Of a stretch of DNA of 64,000 bases, positions 7,991 to 17,975 are shown piece after piece (within the stretch, counting starts at the first letter, position 1; every line of letters starts with the position of its first letter). Source of the DNA: Betaproteobacteria bacterium. Its GTDB lineage: Bacteria > Pseudomonadota > Gammaproteobacteria > Burkholderiales > Burkholderiaceae_A. The stretch spans positions 1 to 64,000 of the forward strand of contig VGHN01000001.1 in NCBI GenBank assembly GCA_016868255.1, in the 5' to 3' direction. The translations under genes and the position numbers were made by a program. The notes under the pieces were generated by a model, which made no database searches, was not told the DNA's origin, and saw only the letters and a program-made list of their open reading frames with translations.

Positions 7991-9789
7991 CGTCCCGAGT
8001 CCCGACGGGCACTCCGCACAACCTCAAGCAATTCCCGGACAAGATCCTCTCGGCGACAGGTCTTGGTCTGCACCCCACGGCGAAGCAGCCATTCCACCTG
8101 ACCCTCTTTGAGCGATCGCTCTCCAACCGTGACACGGATCGGCACACCGATCAGCTCCCAGTCCGCAAACATCACACCAGGGCGCTCATCCCGGTCATCC
8201 AGAATCACATCGAGCCCGGCCGATAGAAGCGCTTCGTAGATCGCCTCTCCGGCCTCCCGAACAAGAGGGGATTTCCCAGCACCGAGCAGACAGACAACCA
8301 CTTCGAAAGGAGCGATCGATAGCGGCCAGACGATTCCCTTGTCATCGTGGTTTTGCTCGATGGCGGCCGCCACCACCCGGGTGACGCCGATTCCGTAGCA
8401 TCCCATTTCCATCACGGCCGGCCGCCCAGATTCGTCAAGAAAGGTGGCGCGCATGGCTTCCGAATACTTCGTTCCAAGATAAAAAACATGGCCCACTTCA
8501 ATGCCGCGCTGAATAGCAATTTGTCCTCGACCATCCGGAGAGGGGTCCCCCGCCACCACATTGCGAAGATCCGCAACCCGGGTTGGTTCGGGAAGGTCGC
8601 GGCCCCAATTGACCCCTGCGAGGTGGGCATCGGCTTGATTGGCGCCAACAACAAAGTCTGACATCGCGGGCACCGCGTGATCCACAATAAGGCCAGCCAG
8701 AATGGACCCCGCACCCTTCCGTTCTCCACTGAATTCAAGGCCAACAGGGCCGAGGTACCCAGGAACGCAGCCAAAGCTTGAGGCGATTTCATCGTGACTC
8801 GCCCAGCGCCAACCCGCCGACAACTCGGGAAGTTTTCCCACCTTCACCTCATTGAGTTCGTGATCGCCGCGTATGAGGAGAAGAAAAATCTGGGCCGGAC
8901 TGCTTACAGCGCTTGCAGTCGATGGGGCAGCGTCGACCGCCAAAACAACTGCCTTGAGCGTTTTTGAGATGGCCACCCCAAGGTGTTTGGCGACGTCCTC
9001 ACAACTTGTGATCCCCGGCGTCTCTACCTTGCGCATGCTCTCGGATGGCAAGGGGCGCTCGATCTTGGGGGGCACCGCCTCGGCCAACTCAACATTGGCA
9101 GCGAAGTCCGATTCGGGGCAGTAGGCAATCGCATCCTCGCCCGTCTCGGCAATCACCTGAAACTCGTGGGAGCGTGAACCCCCAATGGCACCCGTATCGG
9201 CGTTAACCGCACGATAGGCAAGCCCGAGTCGATCGAAGATTCTGCAATAGCAGGCATACATCGCCTCGTAGCTGGCCTCGGCGGCCGCCCGGTCGCGGTC
9301 AAAGGAATAGGCATCCTTCATCACAAACTCTCGGCCACGCATCACACCGAATCGTGGGCGGCGCTCGTCTCTGAACTTGAATTGAATCTGATAAAAATTC
9401 TTTGGCAGCTGCTTCCAGCTCCGAATCTCTTGCCGCGCGATATCGGTGACAACCTCCTCCGATGTCGGCTGAAACGCGAATGGCCTGCCATGGCGATCCT
9501 CAAGACGCAGCAACTCTGGCCCCATCTTCTCCCAGCGGCCCGTCTCTTGCCAGAGTTCGGCCGGCTGCACCAAGGGCATGCTCAACTCAATGGCACCCGA
9601 TCGATTCATCTCCTCACGGATGATGGCCTCCACTTTGCGAAGCACGCGAAGGCCAAGGGGCATCTGGGTATAGATGCCAGCACCCAGCCGCCGAATCATC
9701 CCCGAACGAAGCATGAGGCGATGGCTCACCACCTCTGCGTCCGAAGGTTCTTCTTTGAGTGTCTGAAAGTGAAATTGAGAGACGCGCAT
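7987..9789 (-). CDS. proS: Prolyl-tRNA synthetase (bacterial type, with editing domain)
   Basis: Class II aminoacyl-tRNA synthetase charging tRNA-Pro. The 600-residue protein has motif 1 and 2 segments near the N-terminus ([13 protein letters not shown], then [28 protein letters not shown]) and an INS editing insertion (about residues 235-400) that hydrolyses Ala-tRNA-Pro. Motif 3 is the [10 protein letters not shown] segment, and an anticodon-binding domain ends the protein. A tRNA-Pro gene lies about 4.6 kb downstream of its start in window coordinates. It is divergent from rppH, with 44 bases between starts. Confidence 0.98.
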   Translation of the reverse strand: MRVSQFHFQTLKEEPSDAEVVSHRLMLRSGMIRRLGAGIYTQMPLGLRVLRKVEAIIREEMNRSGAIELSMPLVQPAELWQETGRWEKMGPELLRLEDRHGRPFAFQPTSEEVVTDIARQEIRSWKQLPKNFYQIQFKFRDERRPRFGVMRGREFVMKDAYSFDRDRAAAEASYEAMYACYCRIFDRLGLAYRAVNADTGAIGGSRSHEFQVIAETGEDAIAYCPESDFAANVELAEAVPPKIERPLPSESMRKVETPGITSCEDVAKHLGVAISKTLKAVVLAVDAAPSTASAVSSPAQIFLLLIRGDHELNEVKVGKLPELSAGWRWASHDEIASSFGCVPGYLGPVGLEFSGERKGAGSILAGLIVDHAVPAMSDFVVGANQADAHLAGVNWGRDLPEPTRVADLRNVVAGDPSPDGRGQIAIQRGIEVGHVFYLGTKYSEAMRATFLDESGRPAVMEMGCYGIGVTRVVAAAIEQNHDDKGIVWPLSIAPFEVVVCLLGAGKSPLVREAGEAIYEALLSAGLDVILDDRDERPGVMFADWELIGVPIRVTVGERSLKEGQVEWLLRRGVQTKTCRREDLVRELLEVVRSARRDSGR

Positions 9790-9817
9790 GGAAATAGGCG
9801 AGAAAGGAATCGCTTCG

Positions 9818-9823
9818 TATAAT
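9818..9823 (+). promoter_or_regulatory. Consensus -10 TATAAT directly before rppH
   Basis: A perfect TATAAT hexamer ends 10 bases before the rppH ATG. The position 17 bp upstream (TAGGCG, 9795-9800) matches the -35 consensus only at three bases. If this is the promoter, transcription would start about 3-5 bases before the ATG, giving an almost leaderless mRNA. No good ribosome binding site is visible. Confidence 0.45.
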
Positions 9824-9833
9824 CGCAGGCATT

Positions 9834-10385
9834 ATGCTTGATGAGCACGGCTACCGACCCAACGTCGGCATCATCCTGGTCAATGACCATCGCCAGGTCT
9901 TCTGGGGAAAGCGCATACGCGAGCAGGCGTGGCAGTTTCCCCAGGGCGGCATTAAAGACGGCGAGGATCCCGTCGAGGCCATGTACCGAGAGCTACAGGA
10001 GGAGACTGGTCTTCTGCCCAACCACGTTGAGATTCTCGGACGCACCGCAGACTGGCTCCACTACGACGTCCCCAGTCGCTGGGTTCGCAGAGAGTGGCGC
10101 GGGCTCTACCGGGGGCAGAAGCAGATTTGGTTCTTGCTGCGAATGCTGGGCGAAGACCGTGACATCCAACTTAAATCCGGCAAGGAGAAGCCCGAGTTCG
10201 ACGCCTGGTGCTGGCATGACTTCTTCATTCCCCTCGATACGGTCATCGAGTTCAAGCGAGATGTCTACTGGCTGGCCATGTCTGAGTTGGCCCGTCACCT
10301 CTTCTCGGCCGATGAAATCAGCACCAGATTGTCGCGGTGTATGAGCTCGGGTTCCTCAAGAAAACCCAATACCGCCTCGATCTGA
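9834..10385 (+). CDS. rppH: RNA pyrophosphohydrolase RppH (Nudix)
   Basis: Nudix hydrolase that removes pyrophosphate from 5'-triphosphate or diphosphate mRNA ends and so starts RNase E-dependent decay. The 183-residue protein begins with the RppH hallmark YRPNVGIIL. It has WQFPQGG followed by the Nudix box around residues 38-61 ([23 protein letters not shown]) and the RppH-typical WLHYDVP and GQKQIWFLL segments. The last ~30 codons are encoded opposite the 3' end of proB (91-base overlap) and look non-conserved. Confidence 0.95.
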   Translation: MLDEHGYRPNVGIILVNDHRQVFWGKRIREQAWQFPQGGIKDGEDPVEAMYRELQEETGLLPNHVEILGRTADWLHYDVPSRWVRREWRGLYRGQKQIWFLLRMLGEDRDIQLKSGKEKPEFDAWCWHDFFIPLDTVIEFKRDVYWLAMSELARHLFSADEISTRLSRCMSSGSSRKPNTASI

Positions 10386-11431
10386 GTCGAGGGCAGGCCC
10401 CGAATGCGGCGGGCCTCATGCACTGAGTAGTTGACCAAGCCACGAGCAATCTCATGGCCATCGGGTGAGATGCAACTCACCATGTCACCTCGCTCGAAAT
10501 CACCCTCTACGGCAACCACGCCGACGGGTAGAAGCGATTTGCCCCCTTTGGCCAAGACCTCGGTCGCGCCCTCATCAAGCCAGAGTTTCCCGCGTGCCTG
10601 AAGGTGATCGGCAAGCCATTGCTGGCGGGCCGAGAGCACGGGTTGATCCGCCAACAAGAGTGTGCCGAGCACCTCGCCTCTGGCCAATCGCGCCAGCACA
10701 TCGTGCTCGTGGCCACTGGCCACAATGGTGTGGGCCCCACTGCGTGCAGCACGCTGGGCGGCACGCACTTTTGTGAGCATCCCACCGGTACCCAGCAGAC
10801 TTCCAGCACCCCCGGCCATTCGTGTCAAAGCGGAGTCGGAGGCAGGTGCCTCGTCAATCAGTCGTGCGTCACTGGACTTTCGCGGGTCTTGGTCATAGAG
10901 GCCCAACTGATCGGTGAGGATCACAAGTAAATCGGCCTCCATCAGATTGGTCACCAAGGCCGCGAGCGTGTCATTGTCGCCAAGCTTGATCTCCTCCGTA
11001 ACCACCGTGTCATTCTCATTGATGATCGGGACCACACCGAGTCCAAGTAGAGTGCTCAGGGTGGCCCGGGCGTTGAGGTATCGACGCCGATCGGCCACAT
11101 CCTCGTGGGTGAGAAGTATCTGAGCGGTCTTGAGACCGTGGGATTGGAATCCCGCCTCGTAGGCCTGGGCCAACCCCATCTGACCAACCGCTGCCGCCGC
11201 CTGAAGATGATGGATCTCATGGGGGCGCTCTCGCCAACCGAGGCGTTTCATGCCCTCGGCAATCGCGCCACTAGAGACCAGAACCAATTCGATTCCCGCG
11301 CTGCGCAGGCCAGCCATCTGAGCCGCGAACCCCTCGATCGCTGAGGCGTCAACGCCTCGTCCGTCGTTGGTGACCAGACTGGAACCCAGCTTGATGACCC
11401 AGCGTCGGCAGGCGGTGACTTGTCTACGCAC
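10295..11431 (-). CDS. proB: Glutamate 5-kinase
   Basis: First enzyme of proline synthesis: ATP-dependent phosphorylation of glutamate to glutamyl-5-phosphate. The 378-residue protein has the amino-acid kinase domain ([60 protein letters not shown]) and a C-terminal PUA domain (from about residue 285) that includes the ARGLVNYS strand. The GTG at 11431 overlaps the obgE stop by 8 bases, so the genes are translationally coupled. proA is not adjacent. The 3' end overlaps the convergent rppH gene by 91 bases. Confidence 0.97.
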   Translation of the reverse strand: MRRQVTACRRWVIKLGSSLVTNDGRGVDASAIEGFAAQMAGLRSAGIELVLVSSGAIAEGMKRLGWRERPHEIHHLQAAAAVGQMGLAQAYEAGFQSHGLKTAQILLTHEDVADRRRYLNARATLSTLLGLGVVPIINENDTVVTEEIKLGDNDTLAALVTNLMEADLLVILTDQLGLYDQDPRKSSDARLIDEAPASDSALTRMAGGAGSLLGTGGMLTKVRAAQRAARSGAHTIVASGHEHDVLARLARGEVLGTLLLADQPVLSARQQWLADHLQARGKLWLDEGATEVLAKGGKSLLPVGVVAVEGDFERGDMVSCISPDGHEIARGLVNYSVHEARRIRGLPSTQIEAVLGFLEEPELIHRDNLVLISSAEKR

Positions 11432-12524
11432 GGTTGGTCATCTCGTTGGGGGCGGAAAATCGCACATCGGCATCGACAGAGGCCAGGGGCTCGACACGGG
11501 CACGCTCCGCATCAATGTGGGCCTGAATCTCATGGAGCAGGGGTTCGAGTCCAGCGCGAGTGAGTGCCGATATGCGCCTTGGCGCCTGTTTGAGTTTGAG
11601 CCTCTTGCGAAGCGGAGACGCAAGGGCATCCCAATCGGCCTCGGAGAGTTGGTCTGATTTGTTAAAAACAATCCATCGGGGCTTGTCCATCATGGCGGGA
11701 TCGAAGGCCTCTAGTTCGGCCTCGATGGTCTTGATCTGGTCCACTAGGCAGTCGACCACCCCCCCTCCACCGACACAGGCGCCCAGGTCAACGAGGTGCA
11801 CAAGCAGCTGAGTTCGGCTGAGGTGGCGCAAGAACTGGTGTCCGAGTCCGGCGCCGTCGGAGGCCCCTTCGATCAGCCCGGGAATGTCGGCCACCACGAA
11901 GCTCTTCGAAGGGGCGGTTCTCACCAGGCCGAGTTGCGGGTGAAGAGTGGTGAAGGGGTAGTCGGCGACTTTGGGTCGCGCGTTGGAGACGGCCCCGACA
12001 AAAGTTGATTTTCCCGCGTTCGGAAGTCCCAGAAGGCCCACATCGGCCAAGACCTTTAGCTCGAGGCGAAGCTTTCGGCTCTCGCCCGGCTCCCCAGGTG
12101 TGCACTGACGGGGTGCCCGATTCACACTCGATTTGAAATGAAGATTCCCGAGTCCACCCTGTCCGCCCTTGGCAAGAAGAACCCTCTCGCCATCCATGTG
12201 GAGATCGTGGAGCAATTCGCCCGACTCGGCATCGCTAATGACAGTCCCCACTGGCATTCTGAGAACAATGTCATCGGCACCGGCCCCATAACGATCTGAG
12301 CCCTGGCCCTGCTCGCCATTTCTCGCTCGATGCAAGCGAGCATAGCGATAGTCAATCAGCGTGTTGATGTTTCGATCGGCGACCGCAAAAATGGATCCGC
12401 CACGTCCGCCGTCTCCGCCGCTGGGACCGCCTTTGGGGATGAACTTCTCTCTGCGGAACGCGGCAACACCGTTGCCGCCCTTGCCTGCCAGGACTTCGAT
12501 GACGGCTTCATCGATGAACTTCAT
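11424..12524 (-). CDS. obgE: GTPase ObgE/CgtA
   Basis: Essential ribosome-associated GTPase involved in 50S maturation and stress control. The N-terminal Gly-rich Obg fold spans about residues 1-158 (starting [17 protein letters not shown]). The G domain follows, with GLPNAGKST at 166-174, DIPGLIEGA and an NKSD-like FNKSDQL motif. The 366-residue protein has only a short C-terminal extension after the G domain. It is the third gene of rplU-rpmA-obgE-proB, the common proteobacterial order. Confidence 0.98.
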   Translation of the reverse strand: MKFIDEAVIEVLAGKGGNGVAAFRREKFIPKGGPSGGDGGRGGSIFAVADRNINTLIDYRYARLHRARNGEQGQGSDRYGAGADDIVLRMPVGTVISDAESGELLHDLHMDGERVLLAKGGQGGLGNLHFKSSVNRAPRQCTPGEPGESRKLRLELKVLADVGLLGLPNAGKSTFVGAVSNARPKVADYPFTTLHPQLGLVRTAPSKSFVVADIPGLIEGASDGAGLGHQFLRHLSRTQLLVHLVDLGACVGGGGVVDCLVDQIKTIEAELEAFDPAMMDKPRWIVFNKSDQLSEADWDALASPLRKRLKLKQAPRRISALTRAGLEPLLHEIQAHIDAERARVEPLASVDADVRFSAPNEMTNRA

Positions 12525-12569
12525 TGGCGGGCCCTCTGAGCCCCCTATTAAAGGGGCCGCGTGGACTTC

Positions 12570-12827
12570 TTACTCGGAAACGATGCTGACGGTCGAGCGT
12601 TTAAGTGGCCCGGTCACTGAGAAGCGGACTTTGCCATCGACCAGCGCGAAAAGCGTGTGGTCTTTGCCGATGCCCACGTTTTGGCCTGGATGGAATTGGG
12701 TTCCACGCTGACGAACAATAATGCTCCCTGCGGAGATACTCTCGCCACCAAAGCGCTTGACGCCAAGCCGTTTGGACTCTGAGTCACGGCCATTTCGCGT
12801 TGAGCCGCCGCCTTTTTTCTGTGCCAT
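12570..12827 (-). CDS. rpmA: 50S ribosomal protein L27
   Basis: Ribosomal protein L27, whose flexible N-terminus reaches the peptidyl transferase centre. The 85-residue sequence starts [19 protein letters not shown] and includes the family signature [15 protein letters not shown]. It lies 25 bases downstream of rplU, the standard pair. There is no N-terminal cleavage extension of the Firmicutes type. Confidence 0.98.
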   Translation of the reverse strand: MAQKKGGGSTRNGRDSESKRLGVKRFGGESISAGSIIVRQRGTQFHPGQNVGIGKDHTLFALVDGKVRFSVTGPLKRSTVSIVSE

Positions 12828-12852
12828 TGAGGTCTGCTCCTAGACGCTTGCT

Positions 12853-13188
12853 TTACTGGGCGACAACCGTGCCATCGGGACGAACCAGCGCGGTAATCTC
12901 GAGTTCTGTGAAATTCTGGCGATGGCCTTGGGTCTTGGCGTAATGCTTACGGCGACGGTGCTTGAAAATTCTGATTTTGTCGCCCCGACCATGGGACTTC
13001 ACCTTGGCTTTGACGCTCGCGCCGCTAAGGGTGGGGGCACCGACCAGAATCGACTCTCCCTCACCCATGGCGAGCACCTCGGCCAATACCACCTCATCGC
13101 CCTCGGCGGCTTCCAAGGACTCTACACGCAAGACCAGACCAAGACTCACCCGATACTGCTTGCCACCCGTTTTAATGACTGCGTACAT
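12853..13188 (-). CDS. rplU: 50S ribosomal protein L21
   Basis: Ribosomal protein L21, which binds 23S rRNA and depends on L20 for assembly. The product starts [15 protein letters not shown] and contains [21 protein letters not shown], whose segment around [16 protein letters not shown] is the family signature. At 111 residues it is slightly longer than E. coli L21 (103), with the extra length at the C-terminus. It is the first gene of the rplU-rpmA-obgE-proB operon. Confidence 0.98.
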   Translation of the reverse strand: MYAVIKTGGKQYRVSLGLVLRVESLEAAEGDEVVLAEVLAMGEGESILVGAPTLSGASVKAKVKSHGRGDKIRIFKHRRRKHYAKTQGHRQNFTELEITALVRPDGTVVAQ

Positions 13189-13219
13189 AGCTAAACCCGT
13201 CGCTTCTGTAAAGCCCTCT

Positions 13220-13248
13220 AGTTTAATCGGCTAATTGTCGAATGGCAA
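13220..13248 (-). promoter_or_regulatory. Candidate promoter of the rplU operon
   Basis: A TTGCCA hexamer (13243-13248, minus strand) is followed after exactly 17 bp by TAAACT (13220-13225). The predicted start leaves a leader of about 25 bases before the rplU ATG. The region is shared with the divergent ispB gene, for which I see no clear promoter. Confidence 0.55.
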
Positions 13249-13289
13249 GGCGGGCAGACAAGGTGGACAGGGGTTGTTAGAGTAGAGCC

Positions 13290-14396
13290 ATGATCGATAC
13301 AAGCTGTGTCCAAGCATTGGCCGACCCCGCCCCCCGTTCGCCCAAGGCCCAGTTGCAGGGGTACGAGGCCATCCTCTCGGCCATTGCGCCCGACATGGCG
13401 GCAGTCGATCACCAAATTCGACGAAGACTCAGCAGTGAGGTGGGCTTGGTCAACCAGGTCGCCGAGTACATCATCGGTGCAGGTGGAAAGCGGGTTCGCC
13501 CTGCCCTGGTCCTAATGGCGGCCAGGGCACTGGCCTCTCAACCCGGTCTTGCAGCGGGCGGGATCCTTCTCCAGTCCTCCCCCAGTAAAGAGGCATCCAA
13601 TCGATCAATGTTGGGGACGGGAGTCATTGAATTGGCTGCGATTGTGGAGTTCATCCACACCGCGACCTTGCTTCACGACGATGTGGTCGATGAGTCGAAC
13701 CTGCGACGAAGCCGTCTGACGGCCAATGCAGTCTTTGGCAACGCCGCCAGTGTGTTGGTGGGTGACTTTCTTTACTCCAGGGCATTCCAGATGATGGTGG
13801 GCCTTCACTCACTTTCGGTGATGGCTGTTCTCGCCGATGCAACCAACACCATTGCAGAGGGAGAGGTCCTGCAGCTCATGAATTGCCAGGATCCCGAAGT
13901 CGACGAGGACCGCTACCTTCAGGTCATCCGTTTCAAGACGGCCAAGCTCTTTGAGGCCTCGGCCTGTCTGCCCGCTGTTCTCGCGCAGGCACCGCAGGCA
14001 ATGATCGAGGGGCTCGCGACCTACGGTCGTCACATCGGGACCGCATTTCAACTGACCGACGACATTCTCGACTACAGCGGCGACATCGACTCAATGGGCA
14101 AGCAGCTCGGTGACGACCTGAAAGAGGGCAAGCCCACCCTCCCCTTGATTTATCTGCTCCAAACAGGCAACCCGACCGACCGTGCGCTTATTCGGCAGGC
14201 CATTGTCGAACCAGAGAATGCCCCCATCGATGCAGTGATCCATCGCGTTCAGGAGTCGGGTGCATTGAATTACGCAAGAGAGATGGCGCAGCGCGAAGTC
14301 CAACTCGCGACCGACTCTCTGGCCCATCTCGAGGCCTCACCGAGCAAGTCTTCCCTGATAGACTTGGCCTCCTTTGTCATCGAGCGTCGAGCCTAG
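13290..14396 (+). CDS. ispB: Polyprenyl diphosphate synthase (octaprenyl type)
   Basis: Trans-polyprenyl diphosphate synthase making the side chain of ubiquinone by adding isopentenyl diphosphate to an allylic primer. The 368-residue protein has GAGGKRVRPALVLM, the first Asp-rich motif in LLHDDVVDESNLRR and the second in QLTDDILDYSGD. It is longer than E. coli IspB (323), with an extra N-terminal stretch and an insertion of roughly 15-20 residues before IELAAIVEFIHTATLLHDD. The chain length cannot be read from the sequence. The location opposite rplU-rpmA is the classical ispB site. Confidence 0.93.
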   Translation: MIDTSCVQALADPAPRSPKAQLQGYEAILSAIAPDMAAVDHQIRRRLSSEVGLVNQVAEYIIGAGGKRVRPALVLMAARALASQPGLAAGGILLQSSPSKEASNRSMLGTGVIELAAIVEFIHTATLLHDDVVDESNLRRSRLTANAVFGNAASVLVGDFLYSRAFQMMVGLHSLSVMAVLADATNTIAEGEVLQLMNCQDPEVDEDRYLQVIRFKTAKLFEASACLPAVLAQAPQAMIEGLATYGRHIGTAFQLTDDILDYSGDIDSMGKQLGDDLKEGKPTLPLIYLLQTGNPTDRALIRQAIVEPENAPIDAVIHRVQESGALNYAREMAQREVQLATDSLAHLEASPSKSSLIDLASFVIERRA

Positions 14397-14416
14397 AAAG
14401 GGCTTCTAGACACCGT

Positions 14417-14495
<79 letters not shown>

Positions 14496-14549
14496 TCGCA
14501 CGAGAATCTCCTAAACTCTAATCGTGCAAATCCAGGCAAAGGCCTCTCC

Positions 14550-15854
14550 TTGAATGACCTGCCGTTTTGGGCGCATCTGCTAGCGCTCCTTGTGCTGCTG
14601 TTGCTCTCTGGATTCTTCTCGATGTCAGAGACCAGCCTCATGGCGGTCAACCGTTATCGCATGAGGCACTTGGCAGCCAATGGTCGACGCGGAGCAAGAC
14701 AGGTTATGCGACTACTCAGCAGAACCGACCGGCTGCTGGCAACCATCCTATTGGGCAACAATGTCGTCAACGCGGCCCTCACCACCATCATCACGGCCAT
14801 GGCCATCTCCGCCTTCGGCAACAACGATGAGGTCCTTGCCATGGCCACCGCCGTGGCTGCTGCCTTGCTCATTGTTTTTGGCGAGATCATCCCGAAGGTG
14901 ATCGGTGCAAACCGAGCTGAGCCTGTTTCAATGACCACAAGCCATGGGCTTCTGCCCATCATGTTCTTGCTCCGACCGCTTGTCTGGGTGGTCAATGGCT
15001 TTGTAAATGCGCTTCTTCGAACGCTTCGAATTGGAACCACGCAGCGGACTTCCGACGGAATGACCACCGACGAGCTGCGCACCGCGGTGCTTGAGTCGGC
15101 CGCCTTTATTCCCACCCAAAGCCGCAGCATTCTGCTCAATCTCTTCGATCTAGAGGGCCTGTGTGTCGATGATGTGATGATTGCCCGAGGCCGAATCGAA
15201 GCCATTGACCTCGAGGATGACGAGGCGACGATTGCCGAGCAGATTTCAACCTGTTTTCACAATAAGCTGCCCGTCTACCGAGGCGACCTCAGCCAGATTC
15301 AAGGCATATTGCATGTCAGGAAGGCCGTTGCACTTCTCACCCGAGAGGAGTTCTCGAAGGAGTCGCTGATTGAAGCGCTGGCCCCCGCTTACTATGTTCC
15401 GGCTGGCACCTCGTTGTTCTCTCAGCTCAATCAGTTCCAGGAGAACCGACAGCAGATCGCCCTGGTGGTCGATGAGTACGGCGAGGTCGAAGGACTCATC
15501 AGTCCGCAGGACATCATCGAGGAGCTGCTCGGGGAGTTTTCCAACCAGGCGCCCGGCGTTCGCTCGCGTGCACTCCAATGGGGAGACGATCAGACTGTTA
15601 CCGTCGACGGGGCGATGTTGGTTCGAGACATCAATCGCCGACTGGGCTTGCGACTTCCGGTCGATGGTCCCAAGACCCTCAATGGGCTCATTCTCGAGAC
15701 CCTTCAAGAAATTCCCGACTCCAACCTAAGCCTAAAGGTGGGGGACGTGGCCATGGAGATTGTGCAAATGCAAGATCATATGGTGCGACGTGTTCTCCTC
15801 CATCGACCCCTGCCGGCCGAGGCGGAGGAGTCGGCCGCAGCCGATGCTCAGTGA
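14550..15854 (+). CDS. CNNM/CBS/CorC_HlyC-domain membrane protein
   Basis: A 434-residue protein of the HlyC/CorC (CNNM) family. It has an N-terminal CNNM membrane domain with about four hydrophobic segments (residues 8-150, including LSGFFSMSETSLMAVNRYR and FGEIIPKVIG), a CBS pair (about 185-330, with the VVDEYGEVEGLISPQDIIEELLGE signature) and a C-terminal CorC_HlyC domain. Family members are linked to Mg2+ or Co2+ efflux, but the substrate here is not known. The start is a TTG at 14550 with AAGG 7 bases upstream. It overlaps the next gene by 11 bases. Confidence 0.9.
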   Translation: MNDLPFWAHLLALLVLLLLSGFFSMSETSLMAVNRYRMRHLAANGRRGARQVMRLLSRTDRLLATILLGNNVVNAALTTIITAMAISAFGNNDEVLAMATAVAAALLIVFGEIIPKVIGANRAEPVSMTTSHGLLPIMFLLRPLVWVVNGFVNALLRTLRIGTTQRTSDGMTTDELRTAVLESAAFIPTQSRSILLNLFDLEGLCVDDVMIARGRIEAIDLEDDEATIAEQISTCFHNKLPVYRGDLSQIQGILHVRKAVALLTREEFSKESLIEALAPAYYVPAGTSLFSQLNQFQENRQQIALVVDEYGEVEGLISPQDIIEELLGEFSNQAPGVRSRALQWGDDQTVTVDGAMLVRDINRRLGLRLPVDGPKTLNGLILETLQEIPDSNLSLKVGDVAMEIVQMQDHMVRRVLLHRPLPAEAEESAAADAQ

Positions 15855-16524
15855 GCCCCTGTTTGCAGGACTCGGCATCGCTGCCTCTGCAATCGCCACC
15901 ATGCAAGTCCTGCTGATTTGGAGTCGGCCCGAGATTGCCCGATGGAGAGGGCTCGCTTGCGCAATCCAGGCCACGCGGTGGCGCTGGTCATGGGCACTCA
16001 TTATTGGCCTTCTGGGCGTGGCCGCTGCCCTCGGCCTCTCCAACCCAATCGATGCGCCCTTGGTTATGAGTGGCCCAGTTGTCTTTGGTGCATGGCTTGG
16101 CACCCTCGGGGCGCTCTCCCGAATCGATCTTCTGGTTCGACTCCTGCCCGACAGAATCTGTCTGACTCTGCTTCTCGCGGGGATCGCAGCGGCCTTGATG
16201 GGTGTCGGCCCCACGCCGCTTGAATCGCTGTTTGGCATCTTGGTTGGCCTATTTTTTCCGCTGGCAATCGCCTCCCAGACGGGGAATCGGTCGATCGGAC
16301 GTGGCGACCTCCTCTTGCTGGCGGGGATTGGCGCCTGGCTCGGCCCGCTCGCTGTTCTCGGGGTTCTGGCCCTGGGCGCGGTTGCAACAGTATTCGTTTG
16401 GCATGTCGGTTGCACCCTCCACCAAGGCCCCGGGGCAGATTTCCTTCCCCTCGGACCGGGCCTCTGCCTTGGGGCCCTAAGCCTGTCAATTGGGGCGATC
16501 GAGCTTGGGACATTGGGGACATGA
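15844..16524 (+). CDS. A24-type prepilin peptidase-like protein lacking the N-terminal domain
   Basis: A 226-residue hydrophobic protein that resembles the membrane catalytic domain of type IV prepilin peptidases (PilD family). It has an Asp in SRIDLLVRLLPDRI, where the family has its first catalytic Asp before LLPD. A second Asp is in GRGDLLLLAGIGAWLG (family GxGD), and LPLGPGLCLGA lies near the C-terminus. The normal N-terminal methyltransferase part with its two CxxC pairs is absent. The start at ATG 15844 overlaps the CorC-type stop; coaE starts in its own ATGA stop overlap. In relatives pilB and pilC often precede pilD-coaE; they are not here. It may be a relic or a standalone peptidase. 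Confidence 0.65.
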   Translation: MLSEPLFAGLGIAASAIATMQVLLIWSRPEIARWRGLACAIQATRWRWSWALIIGLLGVAAALGLSNPIDAPLVMSGPVVFGAWLGTLGALSRIDLLVRLLPDRICLTLLLAGIAAALMGVGPTPLESLFGILVGLFFPLAIASQTGNRSIGRGDLLLLAGIGAWLGPLAVLGVLALGAVATVFVWHVGCTLHQGPGADFLPLGPGLCLGALSLSIGAIELGTLGT

Positions 16525-17138
16525 GCGCCAATCCTCGCGCTGTCGTCATCACCGGCGGAGTGGGGTCTGGAAAGTCCACTGCCACTGCACTCTTCGAGGA
16601 GTTTGGCGTCCGAGTGGTCGATGCCGATGCGATTAGTCGCGAGGTGACACGAAGAGGTGGAGAGGCCATCCCCGCCCTGCGAGTGGCCTTCGATGAGAAA
16701 TTCTTCAATTCCGATGGCGGCCTTGATCGAGACCAATTGAGAGCCTACGTCTTTGGGGATACCGACGCGCGATCCAAACTCGAGGCCATTGTCCATCCCA
16801 TCGTCGCACGCAAGGCCCGAGAGGCCATTGCGCAGGCCCCCGGACCTTACGTCATCTACAGTGTCCCCCTGTGGTTTGAGATCTACGGTCACACCCGTCC
16901 TAACTGGGTCTGGAAGAGGGTCGTCGTTGACTGCCCAGAACCCGTTCAAAAGCAGCGGGTCAGAGATCGGTCCGGCTGGAGCGATGAAATCATCGACTCG
17001 GTGATGCGCCGACAAGCGCGCCGAGATGAGCGGCTCATGATCGCTGACCACGTCCTTGACAACAGCGGGGGAGTGCCGGAGTTGAGAGACCGGGTGGCCG
17101 CTCTGCATTGCCTGCTGAGCGCAGAGACACGCGCTTGA
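16521..17138 (+). CDS. coaE: Dephospho-CoA kinase
   Basis: Last enzyme of CoA synthesis: phosphorylates the 3'-OH of dephospho-CoA. The 205-residue product has the P-loop GGVGSGKST (about residues 12-20), DADAISREV and the late QARRDERLMIADHVLDNSG segment typical of CoaE. The frame is open further upstream, but the ATG at 16521 gives the family N-terminus and overlaps the preceding stop as ATGA, pointing to translational coupling. Confidence 0.96.
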   Translation: MSANPRAVVITGGVGSGKSTATALFEEFGVRVVDADAISREVTRRGGEAIPALRVAFDEKFFNSDGGLDRDQLRAYVFGDTDARSKLEAIVHPIVARKAREAIAQAPGPYVIYSVPLWFEIYGHTRPNWVWKRVVVDCPEPVQKQRVRDRSGWSDEIIDSVMRRQARRDERLMIADHVLDNSGGVPELRDRVAALHCLLSAETRA

Positions 17139-17171
17139 GTCAGCCGGCAATGAATCAGCCATAATGCGCTT

Positions 17172-17975
17172 ATGCAATCAAACCGCTCCGTCGACCCCAG
17201 GCAGGCCAATGGCTCGGCTCAGCTTTTTGAGTTCCCCTGCAACGAGCGCGTCCGCACAATGCTTCGACTCGAGTGCCTCACACTGCGCTACAGTGAACTG
17301 ACGGCCCAAGAGGCACCCTCTGCCCATGAGGCGGCACTCTCCACGCTTTTTGAGCTCTACGACCTTCTCTCGAACCGCAGCGACATCAAGAACGAGTTGC
17401 TTCAGGAGCTCGAACGTCAGCGGCAGCAACTCGCGAAATTCGAGGGCCTTCCGGATGTGTCCGGTGATCGTCTCCGAGCTGTCATCAGCGAAATCACCGC
17501 TATCTTTTCTGCGCTCGGCGATGTGAGAACCAGGCTTGGTGGGCATCTCAATGAGCTTGAGTTCCTCACGGCCATCAAGGGGCGGGCGGGGATCCCCGCA
17601 GGCAACTGTGGCTTTGATATCCCGTCACTTGCCATCTGGCTCGAGCGCAGCCCGGAGCGCCGTCGCAACGCCCTCAATGAATGGCTCGGGCCCCTTCAGC
17701 CCCTGCTTGATGCAGTCGAGTTGGGATTGAAACTGCTTCGCCAAGGGGCTTCGCCGATATCCTACGTAGCGCCCCAGGGTAGCTTCGAGCTCAGTCTAAC
17801 GGGACAGCAGGTTCGGTTGATACGAATCGAAGCCCAGGATGCGCGCGAACTTGTATGCGATGTCAGTTCAAACAAGTACGTGGTCGCCCTGCGGTTCCGA
17901 CAACTCGGTGAGGACCTTCGCCTCACACCCTTGCAGTCAGAGGTGAACTTCGAAATGACCCTCTGCGACTTTTAG
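17172..17975 (+). CDS. zapD: Cell division protein ZapD
   Basis: FtsZ-bundling protein of the Z-ring (DUF1342 family, formerly YacF). The 267-residue protein starts its family region with [16 protein letters not shown] and contains the long helical part (residues 50-150). The C-terminal beta-rich part includes DIPSLAIWL, where the family has a conserved D-[IL]P segment. The usual neighbour yacG is absent; zapD instead runs 4 bases into the convergent MutT gene. A CATAAT hexamer ends 6 bases before the ATG and no ribosome binding site is seen, so the transcript may be leaderless. Confidence 0.93.
   Translation: MQSNRSVDPRQANGSAQLFEFPCNERVRTMLRLECLTLRYSELTAQEAPSAHEAALSTLFELYDLLSNRSDIKNELLQELERQRQQLAKFEGLPDVSGDRLRAVISEITAIFSALGDVRTRLGGHLNELEFLTAIKGRAGIPAGNCGFDIPSLAIWLERSPERRRNALNEWLGPLQPLLDAVELGLKLLRQGASPISYVAPQGSFELSLTGQQVRLIRIEAQDARELVCDVSSNKYVVALRFRQLGEDLRLTPLQSEVNFEMTLCDF

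Noticed and set aside
12540-12558. Small hairpin between rpmA and obgE as a terminator or attenuator
   Set aside because: Only a 5-bp stem with no T-tract; too weak to call.
15732-17177. 481-codon minus-strand open frame across the prepilin-peptidase-like gene and coaE
   Set aside because: Low-complexity Arg/Pro/Ser-rich product that is antisense to three supported genes.
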